From positions 496,001 through 560,000 of the forward strand of contig NZ_JAGIOB010000001.1 in NCBI RefSeq assembly GCF_017876495.1: a DNA stretch of 64,000 nt, in the 5' to 3' direction. Below are positions 48,857-60,214 of this stretch, one piece after another. Below the pieces are notes generated by a model. It was not told where the DNA came from, ran no database searches, and saw only the letters and a list, made by a program, of their open reading frames with translations. Positions within the stretch are counted from its first letter, which is position 1. Each line of letters starts with the position of its first letter. The translations under genes were made by a program, and so were the position numbers. This DNA comes from Microlunatus capsulatus (GTDB lineage Bacteria > Actinomycetota > Actinomycetes > Propionibacteriales > Propionibacteriaceae).

Positions 48857-50119
48857 TCAGGTCGGCTCGTCGGTGCTGGCGACGTAGCCCGGCTCCGGGA
48901 CCGCGGCGCCACCGGTGTCGAAGACCTCGAGCGACACCAGCCGCGCGCCGGCGCCGACCGTCTCCACCTCCAGCGTCGCCGTGGTGAGCGGCGCGCACGC
49001 GTGCACCCGCTGGTGGCCGATCGTCAGCCCCGAGGCCAGCTCGGTCGTCCCGGCCCGGACGACGTGGCCCTCGACGCGCTGCCCCTCCCGGTAGTCCTCG
49101 CGGAGCCGCAGGTGGTCCAGCCGCACCTCACGGGGCAGCCGGGCGGCCCAGGTGCGGCGGTCGCCGTCCTCGGCGACCAGCTCCAGGGCCGCGGCCACGG
49201 GACGGCCGAAGCAGCGGTCGAGCTCGGCGCGCCAGGCCCGCAGCCGGGCCACGTCGGCGTCGGGGACCAGGCCCCGGTCGTCGGGCGGCACGTTCAGCAG
49301 CAGGTTGGCCCCGCGGCCGACCGAGCGGTAGTGGATGGCCAGCAGGTGGTCGAGGGACTTGGGCTCGTCCTCGGCCGCCCAGAACCACCCGCGGCGCAGG
49401 GACACGTCGCACTCGGGCGGCAGGTAGCGGGGCCGGCCGAGATGGGTGACGTCGTCGTCGTAGCTGTTGAGGTCGGTCCGGTCGGTGACGTAGTGCACCG
49501 GGTCGCCGGCCAGGCCGTCCTCGTTGCCCACCCAGCGGATCGTCGGCCGGCCCATGGTGAAGACCATCGCGTCGGGCTGGGTCTCCTCGACGACGGCCAT
49601 GATCGCGTCCCAGTCGTAGACGCGACCCGCCGAGCCGGCGCCGTCGAACCAGATCTCGCCCAGCGGCCCATAGCGCGTGCAGAGCTCGCGCAGCTGGGCG
49701 GTGTAGAAGGCGTCGTAGGCGGGCGGGTCGGCGTAGCGGGGCTCGTGCCGGTCCCACGGGGACAGGTAGACGCCGAAGACCAGCCCCGCCGCGCGGCAGG
49801 CCTCGGCGACCTCGGCCACCAGGTCGCCCCGGCCGTCCCGCCAGGGCGAGGAGGCGACCGAGTAGTCGGTGGTGGCGGTCGGCCACAGGCAGAAGCCGTC
49901 GTGGTGCTTCGCCGTCAGCACCAGGTAGCGCGCGCCCATCGCCTGCGCGGCGGCCACCCACTGGCCGGCGTCCAGCGCCGTCGGGTCGAAGCTCGCGGCG
50001 GGCAGGGTCCCGTCCGACCACTCCCGCCCGGCGAAGGTGTTGACGCCCACGTGGACGAACATGCCCAGCTCGAGCTGCTGCCAGGCCAGCTGGGCCGCGG
50101 TCGGCCGGAGGTCGCTCAC
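48857..50119 (-). CDS. Alpha-L-fucosidase, GH29 family (cytoplasmic)
   Basis: 420 residues without signal peptide. GH29 landmarks are LGMFVHVGVNTFAGREW, YLVLTAKHHDGFCLWPT, FGVYLSPWDRHEP and EIWFDGAG, whose Asp is the expected nucleophile. The last ~90 residues form a beta-sandwich. It would cut fucose from oligosaccharides inside the cell. TAGCGT lies 6 bases before the GTG start, so the message is probably leaderless. The gene is divergent from a phytanoyl-CoA dioxygenase-family gene. Confidence 0.9.
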   Translation of the reverse strand: MSDLRPTAAQLAWQQLELGMFVHVGVNTFAGREWSDGTLPAASFDPTALDAGQWVAAAQAMGARYLVLTAKHHDGFCLWPTATTDYSVASSPWRDGRGDLVAEVAEACRAAGLVFGVYLSPWDRHEPRYADPPAYDAFYTAQLRELCTRYGPLGEIWFDGAGSAGRVYDWDAIMAVVEETQPDAMVFTMGRPTIRWVGNEDGLAGDPVHYVTDRTDLNSYDDDVTHLGRPRYLPPECDVSLRRGWFWAAEDEPKSLDHLLAIHYRSVGRGANLLLNVPPDDRGLVPDADVARLRAWRAELDRCFGRPVAAALELVAEDGDRRTWAARLPREVRLDHLRLREDYREGQRVEGHVVRAGTTELASGLTIGHQRVHACAPLTTATLEVETVGAGARLVSLEVFDTGGAAVPEPGYVASTDEPT

Positions 50120-50125
50120 GACCTC

Positions 50126-50131
50126 ACGCTA
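50126..50131 (-). promoter_or_regulatory. -10 hexamer (TAGCGT) of fucosidase gene
   Basis: TAGCGT on the minus strand ends 6 bases before the GTG at 50119; leaderless spacing. Confidence 0.5.
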
Positions 50132-50150
50132 GCGGCCGGCCCCGCCGGTC

Positions 50151-50156
50151 TAGGTT
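50151..50156 (+). promoter_or_regulatory. -10 hexamer (TAGGTT) of PhyH-family gene
   Basis: TAGGTT lies 35 bases before the ATG at 50192, giving a leader of about 29 bases with an AGGAGGGG ribosome site. Confidence 0.45.
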
Positions 50157-50191
50157 GGTCGCCACCAGGTCGACGACGACAGGAGGGGACG

Positions 50192-51055
50192 ATGCCGATC
50201 ACCGAGAGGCGCCCGAGCGGCGCTCCGCCGGTGCCGCCGGGGACGGACGCGGAGACCGCGGCCGTGGTCGAGGCGCTCTACACCGACGGGATCGCGGCCA
50301 AGAAGGGCGCGTTCGCCCCGGAGTGGGCCGACCGGATGGGCGAGGACATCGAGACGGCCTTCGCCGAGGCGCGCAGCCGGGAGGGCGGCGCGGTGGGCCG
50401 CGGGCCGAACCGCTACTACGTCGAGATCCACCCCGAGCAGCTGCGCGGCTTCGTCGACCTCGTCGACCACCCCTGGGTGCGCGCCGTCGCCGGGGCGGTG
50501 CTGGGCCCGGAGTACCAGATCGTCGAGGTCGGCTTCGACATCCCCTTCGCCGGCGCGATGAACCAGCCGTGGCACCGGGACTTCCCCATGCCCGAGGAGA
50601 CGCGGGAGCACGGACGGCTGACCTCGCTGGCCTTCAACCTCACCGCCGTGGACACCACCGACGAGATGGGCCCGTTCGAGATCGCGCCCGGGACCCAGTG
50701 GGACTGGTCCGAGGAGTTCGACCACGGGATGTTCCCGCCGAAGTCGGCCTACCCGCGCTACGCCGAGCGCGCCGTCCGCAAGTACCCGCAGCGCGGCGAC
50801 ATCTCGGTGCGCTCGGCCCTGACCATCCACCGGGGGACGCAGAACCGCTCGTCGCTGTCCCGGCCCGTGCTGGTGCTGGGCCTCGACGCGCCCGGCGCGG
50901 GCAACGCCGAGCACCACGACCTGGCCGTCACCCACGGCTACCACGCGGCCTTGCCGCAGCGGGTCCGCGACCACCTCGCCTGCCCGGTCGTCGACACGCT
51001 GACCCCCATCACCCAGAAGCACACCATCGAGGGGCTGGTGATGGGCGAGGCCTGA
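50192..51055 (+). CDS. Phytanoyl-CoA dioxygenase-family protein
   Basis: 287 residues of the Fe(II)/2-oxoglutarate oxygenase fold. The iron-binding facial triad is likely His and Asp of WHRDFPM and His of TIHRGTQNRS, with the Arg nearby for 2-oxoglutarate. Substrates in this family vary widely (ectoine, halogenated metabolites, lipids), so none is proposed. An AGGAGGGG site precedes the ATG. It shares a divergent promoter region with the fucosidase, so a sugar- or osmolyte-related role is possible but unproven. Confidence 0.85.
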   Translation: MPITERRPSGAPPVPPGTDAETAAVVEALYTDGIAAKKGAFAPEWADRMGEDIETAFAEARSREGGAVGRGPNRYYVEIHPEQLRGFVDLVDHPWVRAVAGAVLGPEYQIVEVGFDIPFAGAMNQPWHRDFPMPEETREHGRLTSLAFNLTAVDTTDEMGPFEIAPGTQWDWSEEFDHGMFPPKSAYPRYAERAVRKYPQRGDISVRSALTIHRGTQNRSSLSRPVLVLGLDAPGAGNAEHHDLAVTHGYHAALPQRVRDHLACPVVDTLTPITQKHTIEGLVMGEA

Positions 51056-51084
51056 GTAGTCCCGGCGCCGCCGGGCGCTGCCCG

Positions 51085-53436
<2,352 letters not shown>

Positions 53437-53481
53437 ACGTCCGGCTCCGACAGTTCCCGGGCCCTCGGACGGCAGCCGGTC

Positions 53482-53877
53482 TCAGGCGGCCGAGGAGCCC
53501 CGCGCAGGCCCGGGGACCGGCAGCAGCCGCCAGGTGTAGGAGCAGTAGGTGGTGACCCCGCAGAGGAAGAGCACGCCGAGGAAGACGTGCCCGCCGCGGA
53601 CGCCGGCGAAGCCGAGGCTCAGCTGGACCAGCGAGACCACGGCCAGCGCCGCCGGCAGCAGGAAGACCCAGCCCGGGCCGCCCGCGCGCCGCGCCGACAG
53701 CCCGAACACCGCCGCCAGCACCGACAGCACGACGACGGCGAAGGCGTTGGTCAGGTGGGCGATGAGCAGCCCCCGCGCGCTCGCGTCGAGGTAGCCCGAG
53801 CCCAGGCCGGCCTGGCCCACGGCGAAGGAGAGCAGGACGGTGGAGAGGATGCGGAGCTGCTTGGTCTGCACGGCCAC
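53482..53877 (-). CDS. Four-helix membrane protein of unknown function
   Basis: 131 residues with four hydrophobic segments and a Pro/Ala/Ser tail. The start TKQLRILSTVLLSFAVGQAGLGSGYL and the HLTNAFAV stretch suggest a small heme- or lipid-associated membrane protein, but I cannot name a family. It lies between the MetE-like gene (44 bases away) and ligA, all in one direction, so it may be read from the etf transcript. GTG start. Confidence 0.65.
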   Translation of the reverse strand: MAVQTKQLRILSTVLLSFAVGQAGLGSGYLDASARGLLIAHLTNAFAVVVLSVLAAVFGLSARRAGGPGWVFLLPAALAVVSLVQLSLGFAGVRGGHVFLGVLFLCGVTTYCSYTWRLLPVPGPARGSSAA

Positions 53878-53921
53878 ATCATGCCGCAGCCCCGCCGGCG
53901 GCCCGGGCGGGCGCGCGCGGC

Positions 53922-54920
53922 CTAGTCGGCGAGCTGGTCGGTGACGATCCCCGCGGCCGTCCGGACGGTGCGCAGCGCCTGCACCGCGCCGCGCACGGTG
54001 GCCCCGGCCAGCCCGCAGGCGGGCGTCAGCACGAGGTGCTCGCTCAGCGGCCCGGGCTCCAGGCCCAGGGCGCGGAGCGGGGCCAGGGTCCGGCGGGCCA
54101 CCTCGTCGGCGCCCGCCGCGCGGTCGGTGGGCAGCGCGCCGAGCCAGAGGTCCAGGCCCTGCTCGACGCCGGTGCCGAGGGCGTCCCAGTCGGCGGGCAC
54201 GAGCTGGTCGAGGTCGAGGGAGACCGCGGCCACGCCGGCCCGCCGCAGCAGGTCCACCGGGGCACCGGCGGCGCAGCAGTGCACGACGACGGGGGTCCCC
54301 GCCAGCCGCTCGACGACGTGCTCGACGGCGCCGCTCAGCGCGGGCAGGTCGACGACGCGGTGCCGGGAGAAGCCGCTGGCCGTGGGCACCTCGCCGCGCA
54401 TCACCGCGGGCAGCAGCGGCTCGTCCAGCTGCACCCGGAGGTCGAGGCCGGGCAGCCGCCGGGCGAGCTCGGTGACCAGGTCGGACAGCCCCTCGGCGAG
54501 GGACTGCACCACCTCGCGGCGGGCGCCGGAGTCGGCCAGCACGCGGTCGCCGCGCGGGCGCTCCAGCGTCGCGGCCAGCGTCCAGGGGCCGGCGACGGAG
54601 ATCTTGTAGGGGCCCGCGTAGTCCTGGGCCTGCTCCTCCAGCACGTCGAGATCGCTGCGCAGGGTGGACCGGGCGGCGCGGTGGTCGCGGCTGGAGGCGT
54701 CGGTGAGCCGCCAGCCGGCGGGCTGCAGGTCGAAGGCGAGCCCCGCCAGCAGCGCCGTGCTGCGGCCGACGAGACCGGCGTGCGGACCGCGGGCCGGGAG
54801 CTCGGGCAGGTAGGGCAGGTCGGGGGCCTCGGCGAAGGCGATCTTCACCGCGTCCTCGACGTCGGCGCCCGGCCAGGAGCCGATGCCGGTGCTGAGGACC
54901 GGCACGACCTCGGCGCTCAC
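53922..54920 (-). CDS. MetE C-terminal-like (B12-independent methionine synthase fold) protein
   Basis: 332 residues covering only the catalytic-type barrel of cobalamin-independent methionine synthase. TGIGSWPG opens it; the zinc ligands appear as VHCCAAG and PACGLAG. Lacking the N-terminal half of MetE, it may use a non-folate methyl donor. The GTG at 54920 overlaps the mnmA stop by four bases, a pairing common in actinobacteria. Confidence 0.82.
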   Translation of the reverse strand: MSAEVVPVLSTGIGSWPGADVEDAVKIAFAEAPDLPYLPELPARGPHAGLVGRSTALLAGLAFDLQPAGWRLTDASSRDHRAARSTLRSDLDVLEEQAQDYAGPYKISVAGPWTLAATLERPRGDRVLADSGARREVVQSLAEGLSDLVTELARRLPGLDLRVQLDEPLLPAVMRGEVPTASGFSRHRVVDLPALSGAVEHVVERLAGTPVVVHCCAAGAPVDLLRRAGVAAVSLDLDQLVPADWDALGTGVEQGLDLWLGALPTDRAAGADEVARRTLAPLRALGLEPGPLSEHLVLTPACGLAGATVRGAVQALRTVRTAAGIVTDQLAD

Positions 54921-55990
54921 GCGCTGGTCCCCTCGATGGTGGCGCCGCCGACGACCCGGGTGCCCTCGTAGAGCACGACGGCCTGGCCGGGGGGGACCCC
55001 GGTCGCGGGCTCGTCCAGGGTGACCTCGACCCGGTCGGCCTGCAGCAGCGCCGACGCCGGCAGCGCCGCCCCGTGGGCGCGGACCTGGACGTGCCCGCGC
55101 CAGGGCCCCAGCCGGACCGGCCCCGCCCAGCTGGGTCGCCGGGCGTCGATCCCGCGGACGGCGAGCGCCTCCTGCGGGCCGACGGTGACGGTGCCCGTGA
55201 CCGGGGAGATGTCGAGGACGTAGCGCGGCTTGCCGTCCGCGGCGGGCACGCCGAGCCGCAGCCCGCGGCGCTGGCCGATGGTGAAGTGGTGGGTGCCCTC
55301 GTGCTCGCCGACCGTCGTGCCGGTCTCGTCGACGACGGAGCCGGCCCGGCGGCCCAGCCGCGCGTCGAGGAACCCGGCGGTGTCGCCGTCGGGGATGAAG
55401 CAGATGTCGTGGCTGTCCGGCTTGGCGGCCACGGAGAGCCCGCGCCGCTCGGCCTCGCGGCGGACCTCCGGCTTGGGGGTGCCGCCGAGCGGGAACAGCG
55501 ACCGGGCGACCTGGTCGGCGCGCAGCACGCCGAGCACGTAGGACTGGTCCTTGCCGTCGTCGACGGCGCGGTGCAGCTCGACCCCGTCGGGACCGTCGAC
55601 CAGCCGGGCGTAGTGGCCGGTGCAGACGGCGTCGAAGCCGAGGGCGACCCCGCGGTCGAGGACGGCCTCGAACTTGATCTTCTCGTTGCAGCGCAGGCAC
55701 GGGTTGGGCGTCCGGCCGGCCGCGTACTCGGCGACGAAGTCGTCGACGACGTCGGCGGCGAAGCGGTCGGAGAGGTCCCAGACGTAGAACGGGATGCCCA
55801 GCCGGTCGGCGGCGCGGCGGGCGTCGTGGGCGTCCTCGCGGGAGCAGCAGCCGCGGGCGCCGGAGCGGAACGACTGCGGGTTCTTCGACAGCGCCAGGTG
55901 CACCCCGGTCACGTCGTGGCCGGCGTCGACGGCGCGCGCGGCGGCCACGGCGGAGTCGACCCCGCCGGACATCGCGGCCAGCACCCTCAT
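54917..55990 (-). CDS. mnmA: tRNA-specific 2-thiouridylase
   Basis: 357 residues. The PP-loop is [11 protein letters not shown], and the two catalytic Cys are in [14 protein letters not shown] and [10 protein letters not shown]. It thiolates U34 of Lys, Glu and Gln tRNAs with sulfur delivered from a cysteine desulfurase, whose gene lies directly upstream. GGAGGGGACGTG before the ATG at 55990 gives a strong ribosome site and rules out the start eight codons earlier. Confidence 0.97.
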   Translation of the reverse strand: MRVLAAMSGGVDSAVAAARAVDAGHDVTGVHLALSKNPQSFRSGARGCCSREDAHDARRAADRLGIPFYVWDLSDRFAADVVDDFVAEYAAGRTPNPCLRCNEKIKFEAVLDRGVALGFDAVCTGHYARLVDGPDGVELHRAVDDGKDQSYVLGVLRADQVARSLFPLGGTPKPEVRREAERRGLSVAAKPDSHDICFIPDGDTAGFLDARLGRRAGSVVDETGTTVGEHEGTHHFTIGQRRGLRLGVPAADGKPRYVLDISPVTGTVTVGPQEALAVRGIDARRPSWAGPVRLGPWRGHVQVRAHGAALPASALLQADRVEVTLDEPATGVPPGQAVVLYEGTRVVGGATIEGTSA

Positions 55991-56063
55991 CACGTCCCCT
56001 CCCCCGCCCGGCACGGACCGGGCGGCGTCCAGTCTGTCAGGTCGCGCGGGAGGACCCGGACGC

Positions 56064-57227
56064 TCAGCCGACGGCGGTCGCGGCCCGGGCCCGGGCGACT
56101 GCGTCCGGCAGCACGGCCAGCAGCGCGGCCACGTCGGCCCCGGTGCTGCCCCGGCCGAGGGAGAAGCGGACCGAGGACCGGGCGTCGTCGTCGGCCAGGC
56201 CCATGGCGGTGAGCACGTGGCTGGGCCGCGGCACCCCGGCCGAGCAGGCCGAGCCGGCCGAGCAGTCGAGGCCGGCGGCGTCGAGGACCATCAGCACCGC
56301 GTCGGCGGCGCAGCCGGGGAAGCCGAGGTTGGTCACCCCGGGCAGCGAGCGCTCGGGGTCGAGGGTGCCGCGCAGCACGGCTCCCGGCACGGCGGCCAGC
56401 GCGCCGGCGACCAGCTCGGCCCGGAGCGCCCGCAGCCGGACCTCCTCGGCCTCGAGGTCGCGCACCGCCACCTCGACGGCCGCGGCGAAGCCGGCCACGG
56501 CGGCGACGTCGAAGGTGCCGGAGCGGATCTCGCGCTCCTGGCCGCCGCCGTGCTGGACGGCGGCCAGCGCGGTCTCGCGGCGGGCCAGCAGGGCGCCGAC
56601 GCCGACCGGGCCGCCGAGCTTGTGGGCGGTGAAGGTCAGCAGGTCCAGACCGCTGGCGGCGAAGTCGACGGGCACGTGGCCGACGGCCTGGACGGCGTCG
56701 CTGTGCGACACCGCGCCCACCTCGGCGGCCCGCCGGGCGACCGCCGCCAGCGGCTGGCGGGTGCCGACCTCGTTGTTCGCGGCCATCACCGAGACGACGG
56801 CGGTCCGCTCGTCGACGGCCGCGTCCACCGCGGCCTCGGGCACCCGGCCGGTGCCGTCGACCGGCAGCAGCACGGTCGTGGCGCCCTCGGCGGCGCCCAG
56901 CCAGGCGGCGGAGTCCAGGACGGCGTGGTGCTCCACCGCCGACGTCACCACCCGGTCGCGGCGGCGGTCCCGGCGGGCGAACCAGGCGCCCTTGACGGCG
57001 AGGTTGTCGCTCTCGGTGCCGCCGGAGGTGAGCACGACCTCGGCCGGGTCGGCGCCCACCCGGGCGGCGATCAGCTCCCGGGCGTCCTCGAGCACCCGGC
57101 GGGCGGCCCGGCCCGAGCCGTGCGCGGCCGAGGGGTTCCCGACGCGGGTCAGCTCCGCCGTCATCGCGGCGACGGCCTCGGGCACCATCGGCGTGGTGGC
57201 CGCGTGGTCGAGGTAGGTCCGGCTCAC
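56064..57227 (-). CDS. Cysteine desulfurase (IscS/NifS family)
   Basis: 387 residues of a class V aminotransferase. The PLP lysine is in [10 protein letters not shown] and the sulfur-accepting Cys in [17 protein letters not shown] opens the protein. It supplies persulfide sulfur, here most likely to MnmA encoded next door. The gene begins 9 bases after etfA, so it belongs to the etfBA transcript. Confidence 0.95.
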   Translation of the reverse strand: MSRTYLDHAATTPMVPEAVAAMTAELTRVGNPSAAHGSGRAARRVLEDARELIAARVGADPAEVVLTSGGTESDNLAVKGAWFARRDRRRDRVVTSAVEHHAVLDSAAWLGAAEGATTVLLPVDGTGRVPEAAVDAAVDERTAVVSVMAANNEVGTRQPLAAVARRAAEVGAVSHSDAVQAVGHVPVDFAASGLDLLTFTAHKLGGPVGVGALLARRETALAAVQHGGGQEREIRSGTFDVAAVAGFAAAVEVAVRDLEAEEVRLRALRAELVAGALAAVPGAVLRGTLDPERSLPGVTNLGFPGCAADAVLMVLDAAGLDCSAGSACSAGVPRPSHVLTAMGLADDDARSSVRFSLGRGSTGADVAALLAVLPDAVARARAATAVG

Positions 57228-57236
57228 CGCACGTCC

Positions 57237-58184
57237 TCAGCCCTGGCGGGCCGCCACCTGGGCGGCGACGGCGGGCAGCACCTGGTGCAGGTCGCCGACC
57301 ACGCCGAGGTCGGCCAGGGCGAAGATCGGCGCCTCGGCGTCCTTGTTCACCGCGACGACGGCCTTGGAGGTCTGCATGCCGGCCCGGTGCTGGATGGCCC
57401 CGGAGATGCCGGCGGCGACGTAGAGCTGCGGCGAGACGGTCTTGCCGGTCTGGCCCACCTGGTAGGCGTGCGGGTACCAGCCCGAGTCGACCGCGGCCCG
57501 GGAGGCACCGACGGCCCCGCCGAGGCTGTCGGCGAGCTGCTCGACCGGCCCGAAGTCGCCGCCGGTGCCGCGACCGCCCGAGACGACGACGGCGGCCTCG
57601 GTGAGGCCCGGTCGGCCGCTGGCGGCGCGCGGCTCGACGGCGACGATCCGGGCGCCGCGGGCGGAGTCGGAGATGGTGACGTCGACCGGCTCGACGGCCG
57701 GGGTGGCCGGGGCGGGCTCCGGGGTGACGGCGTTGGGCTTGACGGTGATCACGGGCACGCCGTGGGTGACCGCGGCGTGCACGCTGTAGGCGCCGGCGAA
57801 GACGGCCTGGGTGGTCGAGCCGTCGGCGGCGACGTCGACGGCGTCGGTGATCAGCCCGGAGCCGAGCTTGACGGCCAGCCGGGCGGCGACCTCCTTGCCC
57901 TGGGCGCCGGTGCCCAGCAGCACGGCCGCGGGCTGCTCGGCGGCCACGAGCTGGGCCAGCGCCTCGGCCTGCGGGGCCACCAGGAACTCCGCCAGCGCCG
58001 GGTCGGTGACCGACAGCACGCGGGTGGCGCCGTACTCGCCCAGCCGGGCGGCGGCGTCCTCGGCGCCCGGGCCCAGCACGACGGCGACCGGGTCGCCGAT
58101 CCGGCGGGCCAGGGTCAGCAGCTCGAGCGTGGGCTTGGCGACGGCGCCGTCGGTGACGTCGGCGACGACCAGGACCTGGGGCAT
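57237..58184 (-). CDS. etfA: Electron transfer flavoprotein subunit alpha
   Basis: 315 residues. The FAD-binding domain shows [53 protein letters not shown] residues in segments ([25 protein letters not shown]), and NKDAEAPIF. With EtfB it takes electrons from acyl-CoA dehydrogenases to the quinone pool. ATG start 60 bases after etfB. Confidence 0.97.
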   Translation of the reverse strand: MPQVLVVADVTDGAVAKPTLELLTLARRIGDPVAVVLGPGAEDAAARLGEYGATRVLSVTDPALAEFLVAPQAEALAQLVAAEQPAAVLLGTGAQGKEVAARLAVKLGSGLITDAVDVAADGSTTQAVFAGAYSVHAAVTHGVPVITVKPNAVTPEPAPATPAVEPVDVTISDSARGARIVAVEPRAASGRPGLTEAAVVVSGGRGTGGDFGPVEQLADSLGGAVGASRAAVDSGWYPHAYQVGQTGKTVSPQLYVAAGISGAIQHRAGMQTSKAVVAVNKDAEAPIFALADLGVVGDLHQVLPAVAAQVAARQG

Positions 58185-58244
58185 CGGGGTTCCTCTCGGG
58201 TGCGCGGGCGGTGCGCGGTCAGCAGGGCGGGGGCGGCAGGGCGG

Positions 58245-59027
58245 TCAGACGTACCGGCCGGCGACGAGGAACTCCACCAGCGCACCGGCGCCGGCGCCGT
58301 CCTCGTCGGGCACGACCCGGCCCGCCTGCCGGGGCGGTCGCGGGGTGGCCTCGAGGACCGTCGTCCAGGCGGCGGCCAGGCCCACCTGCGCGGGGTCGAC
58401 GCCGAGGTCGGCCAGCGACCAGGTCTCGACCGGCTTCTTCTTGGCGGCCAGGATGCCCTTCATCGAGGGGTAGCGGGCCTCGCCGGACTGGTCGGTGACG
58501 CTGACCACGGCGGGCAGGTCGGCCTCGACGGTCAGGCTGGCGGTGTCGTCGTCGCGGCGGATCCGCACCGTGGAGCCGGTCAGCTCCAGGGTGGCGCCGA
58601 AGGTGGCGGCCGGCCAGCCCAGCCGCTCGGCGACCATGGCCGGCACGACGCCGCCGCTGCCGTCGGTGGAGGCCATCCCGCAGAGCACGAGGTCGGGGGC
58701 GGCCTTGGTGACGGCCGCGGCCAGGACGGTGCTCGTGCCCAGGTAGTCGGCGCCGTGCACGGCGTCGTCGCTGACGTGGATGCCGGCCGACGCGCCCATC
58801 TGCAGCGCGCGCTTGAGGGCCGCCGCCGCGTCGTCGGGGCCCAGCGTCAGGGCGACCACCTCGACGTCGTCGCGCTCGTCGGCGATCCGCAGGGCCTGCT
58901 CGAGGGCGTACTCGTCCAGCTCGGAGAGCAGGCCGTCGCCGGCCTCGCGGTCCACGGTGCCGTCCGCGGCGAAGGTGCGCTCACCGGTCGCGTCGGGCAC
59001 GTGCTTGACCAGGACGAGGATCTTCAT
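58245..59027 (-). CDS. etfB: Electron transfer flavoprotein subunit beta
   Basis: 260 residues. MKILVLVKHVPD opens the adenine-nucleotide-binding fold and LDEYALEQALRIAD and ARYPSMKGILAAKKKP are family landmarks. It is the AMP-binding partner of EtfA. It heads the operon etfB-etfA-cysteine desulfurase-mnmA-MetE-like. GGAG stands 8 bases before the ATG, and a palindrome overlaps the predicted -10 site upstream. Confidence 0.97.
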   Translation of the reverse strand: MKILVLVKHVPDATGERTFAADGTVDREAGDGLLSELDEYALEQALRIADERDDVEVVALTLGPDDAAAALKRALQMGASAGIHVSDDAVHGADYLGTSTVLAAAVTKAAPDLVLCGMASTDGSGGVVPAMVAERLGWPAATFGATLELTGSTVRIRRDDDTASLTVEADLPAVVSVTDQSGEARYPSMKGILAAKKKPVETWSLADLGVDPAQVGLAAAWTTVLEATPRPPRQAGRVVPDEDGAGAGALVEFLVAGRYV

Positions 59028-59080
59028 CTGCTGCTCCGCTCAGGACGGGCGCAGGCACCTGCGCCGGGTCGGACGCCCTC

Positions 59081-59097
59081 ACATTACCCGCGGGTAA
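59081..59097 (-). promoter_or_regulatory. Palindromic operator over the etfB promoter
   Basis: TTACCCGCGGGTAA at 59084-59097 is a perfect 14-base palindrome. On the minus strand a TAATGT -10 hexamer (59081-59086) overlaps its end, and the etfB ATG lies about 55 bases further. TTAC...GTAA cores are typical of TetR-family repressors of fatty acid oxidation genes. Confidence 0.6.
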
Positions 59098-59209
59098 CCC
59101 GGGAACGGCTCCTCCGGAAGGCTCCCACAGGCCGGCACCGGCGGGCGCGACCCGGTCCCGGCACCCGTCGCGCGCCGCGGCCCGCGGGTTGTCGGCGGTG
59201 CAGGCGTCC

Positions 59210-60007
59210 TCAGCGGCCGGCGAAGCGGGCCTGGCCCGGCCCCTGCTCGACGAAGGACCGCATCCCGGTGGCCCGGTCCTCGGTGGCGAACAGGGCGGCG
59301 AACTGGGCGCGCTCGATCTCCAGGCCGGTGTCGAGGTCGACCTCGACACCGCGGTCGACGCACTCCTTGGCCGCCCGCAGCGCCAGGGCCGGCCCGCCGA
59401 CGAACTGCCGCGCCCAGGCCAGCGCCGTCGGGAGGACGTCGGCCGCGGGGACGACCCGGTCCACCAGGCCCAGGGCGAGCGCCTCCGCGGCCCCGACGAA
59501 GCGGCCGGTCAGCACGATCTCCTTGGCCCGGCTGGGTCCGACGAGCCGGGCGAGCCGCTGGGTGCCGCCGGCTCCCGGGATGACGCCCAGCTTGATCTCG
59601 GGCTGGCCGAAGGTGGCGTCGTCGGCCGCGATCCGGACGTCGGCGCACAGGGCCAGCTCGCAGCCGCCGCCGAGGGCGTAGCCGTTGACGGCGGCGACCA
59701 CCGGCTTGGGGATCCGGGCGACGGCGGTGAAGGCCGCCTGCAGGACGCCGGAGTGGGCGACCATGTCGGCGTGGCTCAGCGCCTGCATCTCCTTGATGTC
59801 GGCGCCGGCGGCGAAGACCCGCTCGCCCCCGGTGAGGACCACCGCGGCGACGTCGTCCCGGGTCCCGCACTCCAGCGCCAGCGCGCCGATCCGGCGCTGC
59901 ATGGCGGCGTCCAGCGCGTTGAGCTTCGGCCGGTCCAGCCGCAGGACGGCCACCCCGTCCTCGACCTCGAGCCGGACGTGCTCTGCCCCGGGTGCGACCT
60001 CGCTCAT
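59210..60007 (-). CDS. Enoyl-CoA hydratase/isomerase
   Basis: 265 residues of the crotonase fold. The oxyanion hole is in AAGADIKEMQ, and NGYALGGGCELAL and LGVIPGAGGTQRL carry the usual active-site positions, so hydration of enoyl-CoA is likely. It would act with acyl-CoA dehydrogenases that feed EtfAB, encoded just downstream. TAGGGT lies 6 bases before the ATG. It seems to be transcribed separately from etfB, with 182 bases between. Confidence 0.92.
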   Translation of the reverse strand: MSEVAPGAEHVRLEVEDGVAVLRLDRPKLNALDAAMQRRIGALALECGTRDDVAAVVLTGGERVFAAGADIKEMQALSHADMVAHSGVLQAAFTAVARIPKPVVAAVNGYALGGGCELALCADVRIAADDATFGQPEIKLGVIPGAGGTQRLARLVGPSRAKEIVLTGRFVGAAEALALGLVDRVVPAADVLPTALAWARQFVGGPALALRAAKECVDRGVEVDLDTGLEIERAQFAALFATEDRATGMRSFVEQGPGQARFAGR

Positions 60008-60013
60008 CTCGCG

Positions 60014-60019
60014 ACCCTA
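60014..60019 (-). promoter_or_regulatory. -10 hexamer (TAGGGT) of enoyl-CoA hydratase gene
   Basis: TAGGGT on the minus strand ends 6 bases before the ATG at 60007; leaderless spacing. Confidence 0.55.
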
Positions 60020-60129
60020 ACCCCGCCGCCGCCGGGCTCGACCGCCGCGCCCGGCCGGGTCTTGTCGGCCGATCTGCAGACCAGACCCCGGCCCGGGGTA
60101 TCTAATAGGTCCGGATTTAGGTCGCCCGC

Positions 60130-60135
60130 TACTCT
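60130..60135 (+). promoter_or_regulatory. Candidate -10 (TACTCT) of glgX
   Basis: TACTCT lies 80 bases before the glgX ATG in a locally AT-richer patch that also holds TCTAATAGG and GGATTTAGG. No clear -35 is seen, so either hexamer could be the real site. Confidence 0.35.
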
Positions 60136-60214
60136 TCTCTCGCGCCGACAACGGTGTCAGAACGGGCGACCACCGCTGCACCCGCTCCATCGCCGTCCGA
60201 GCCGAAGGCCCGTC

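Noticed and set aside
55794-59681. 1295-codon open frame antisense to mnmA, desulfurase and etf genes
   Set aside because: It crosses several well-supported genes and their spacers, and consists of His/Gly/Arg/Asp-rich text typical of antisense frames.
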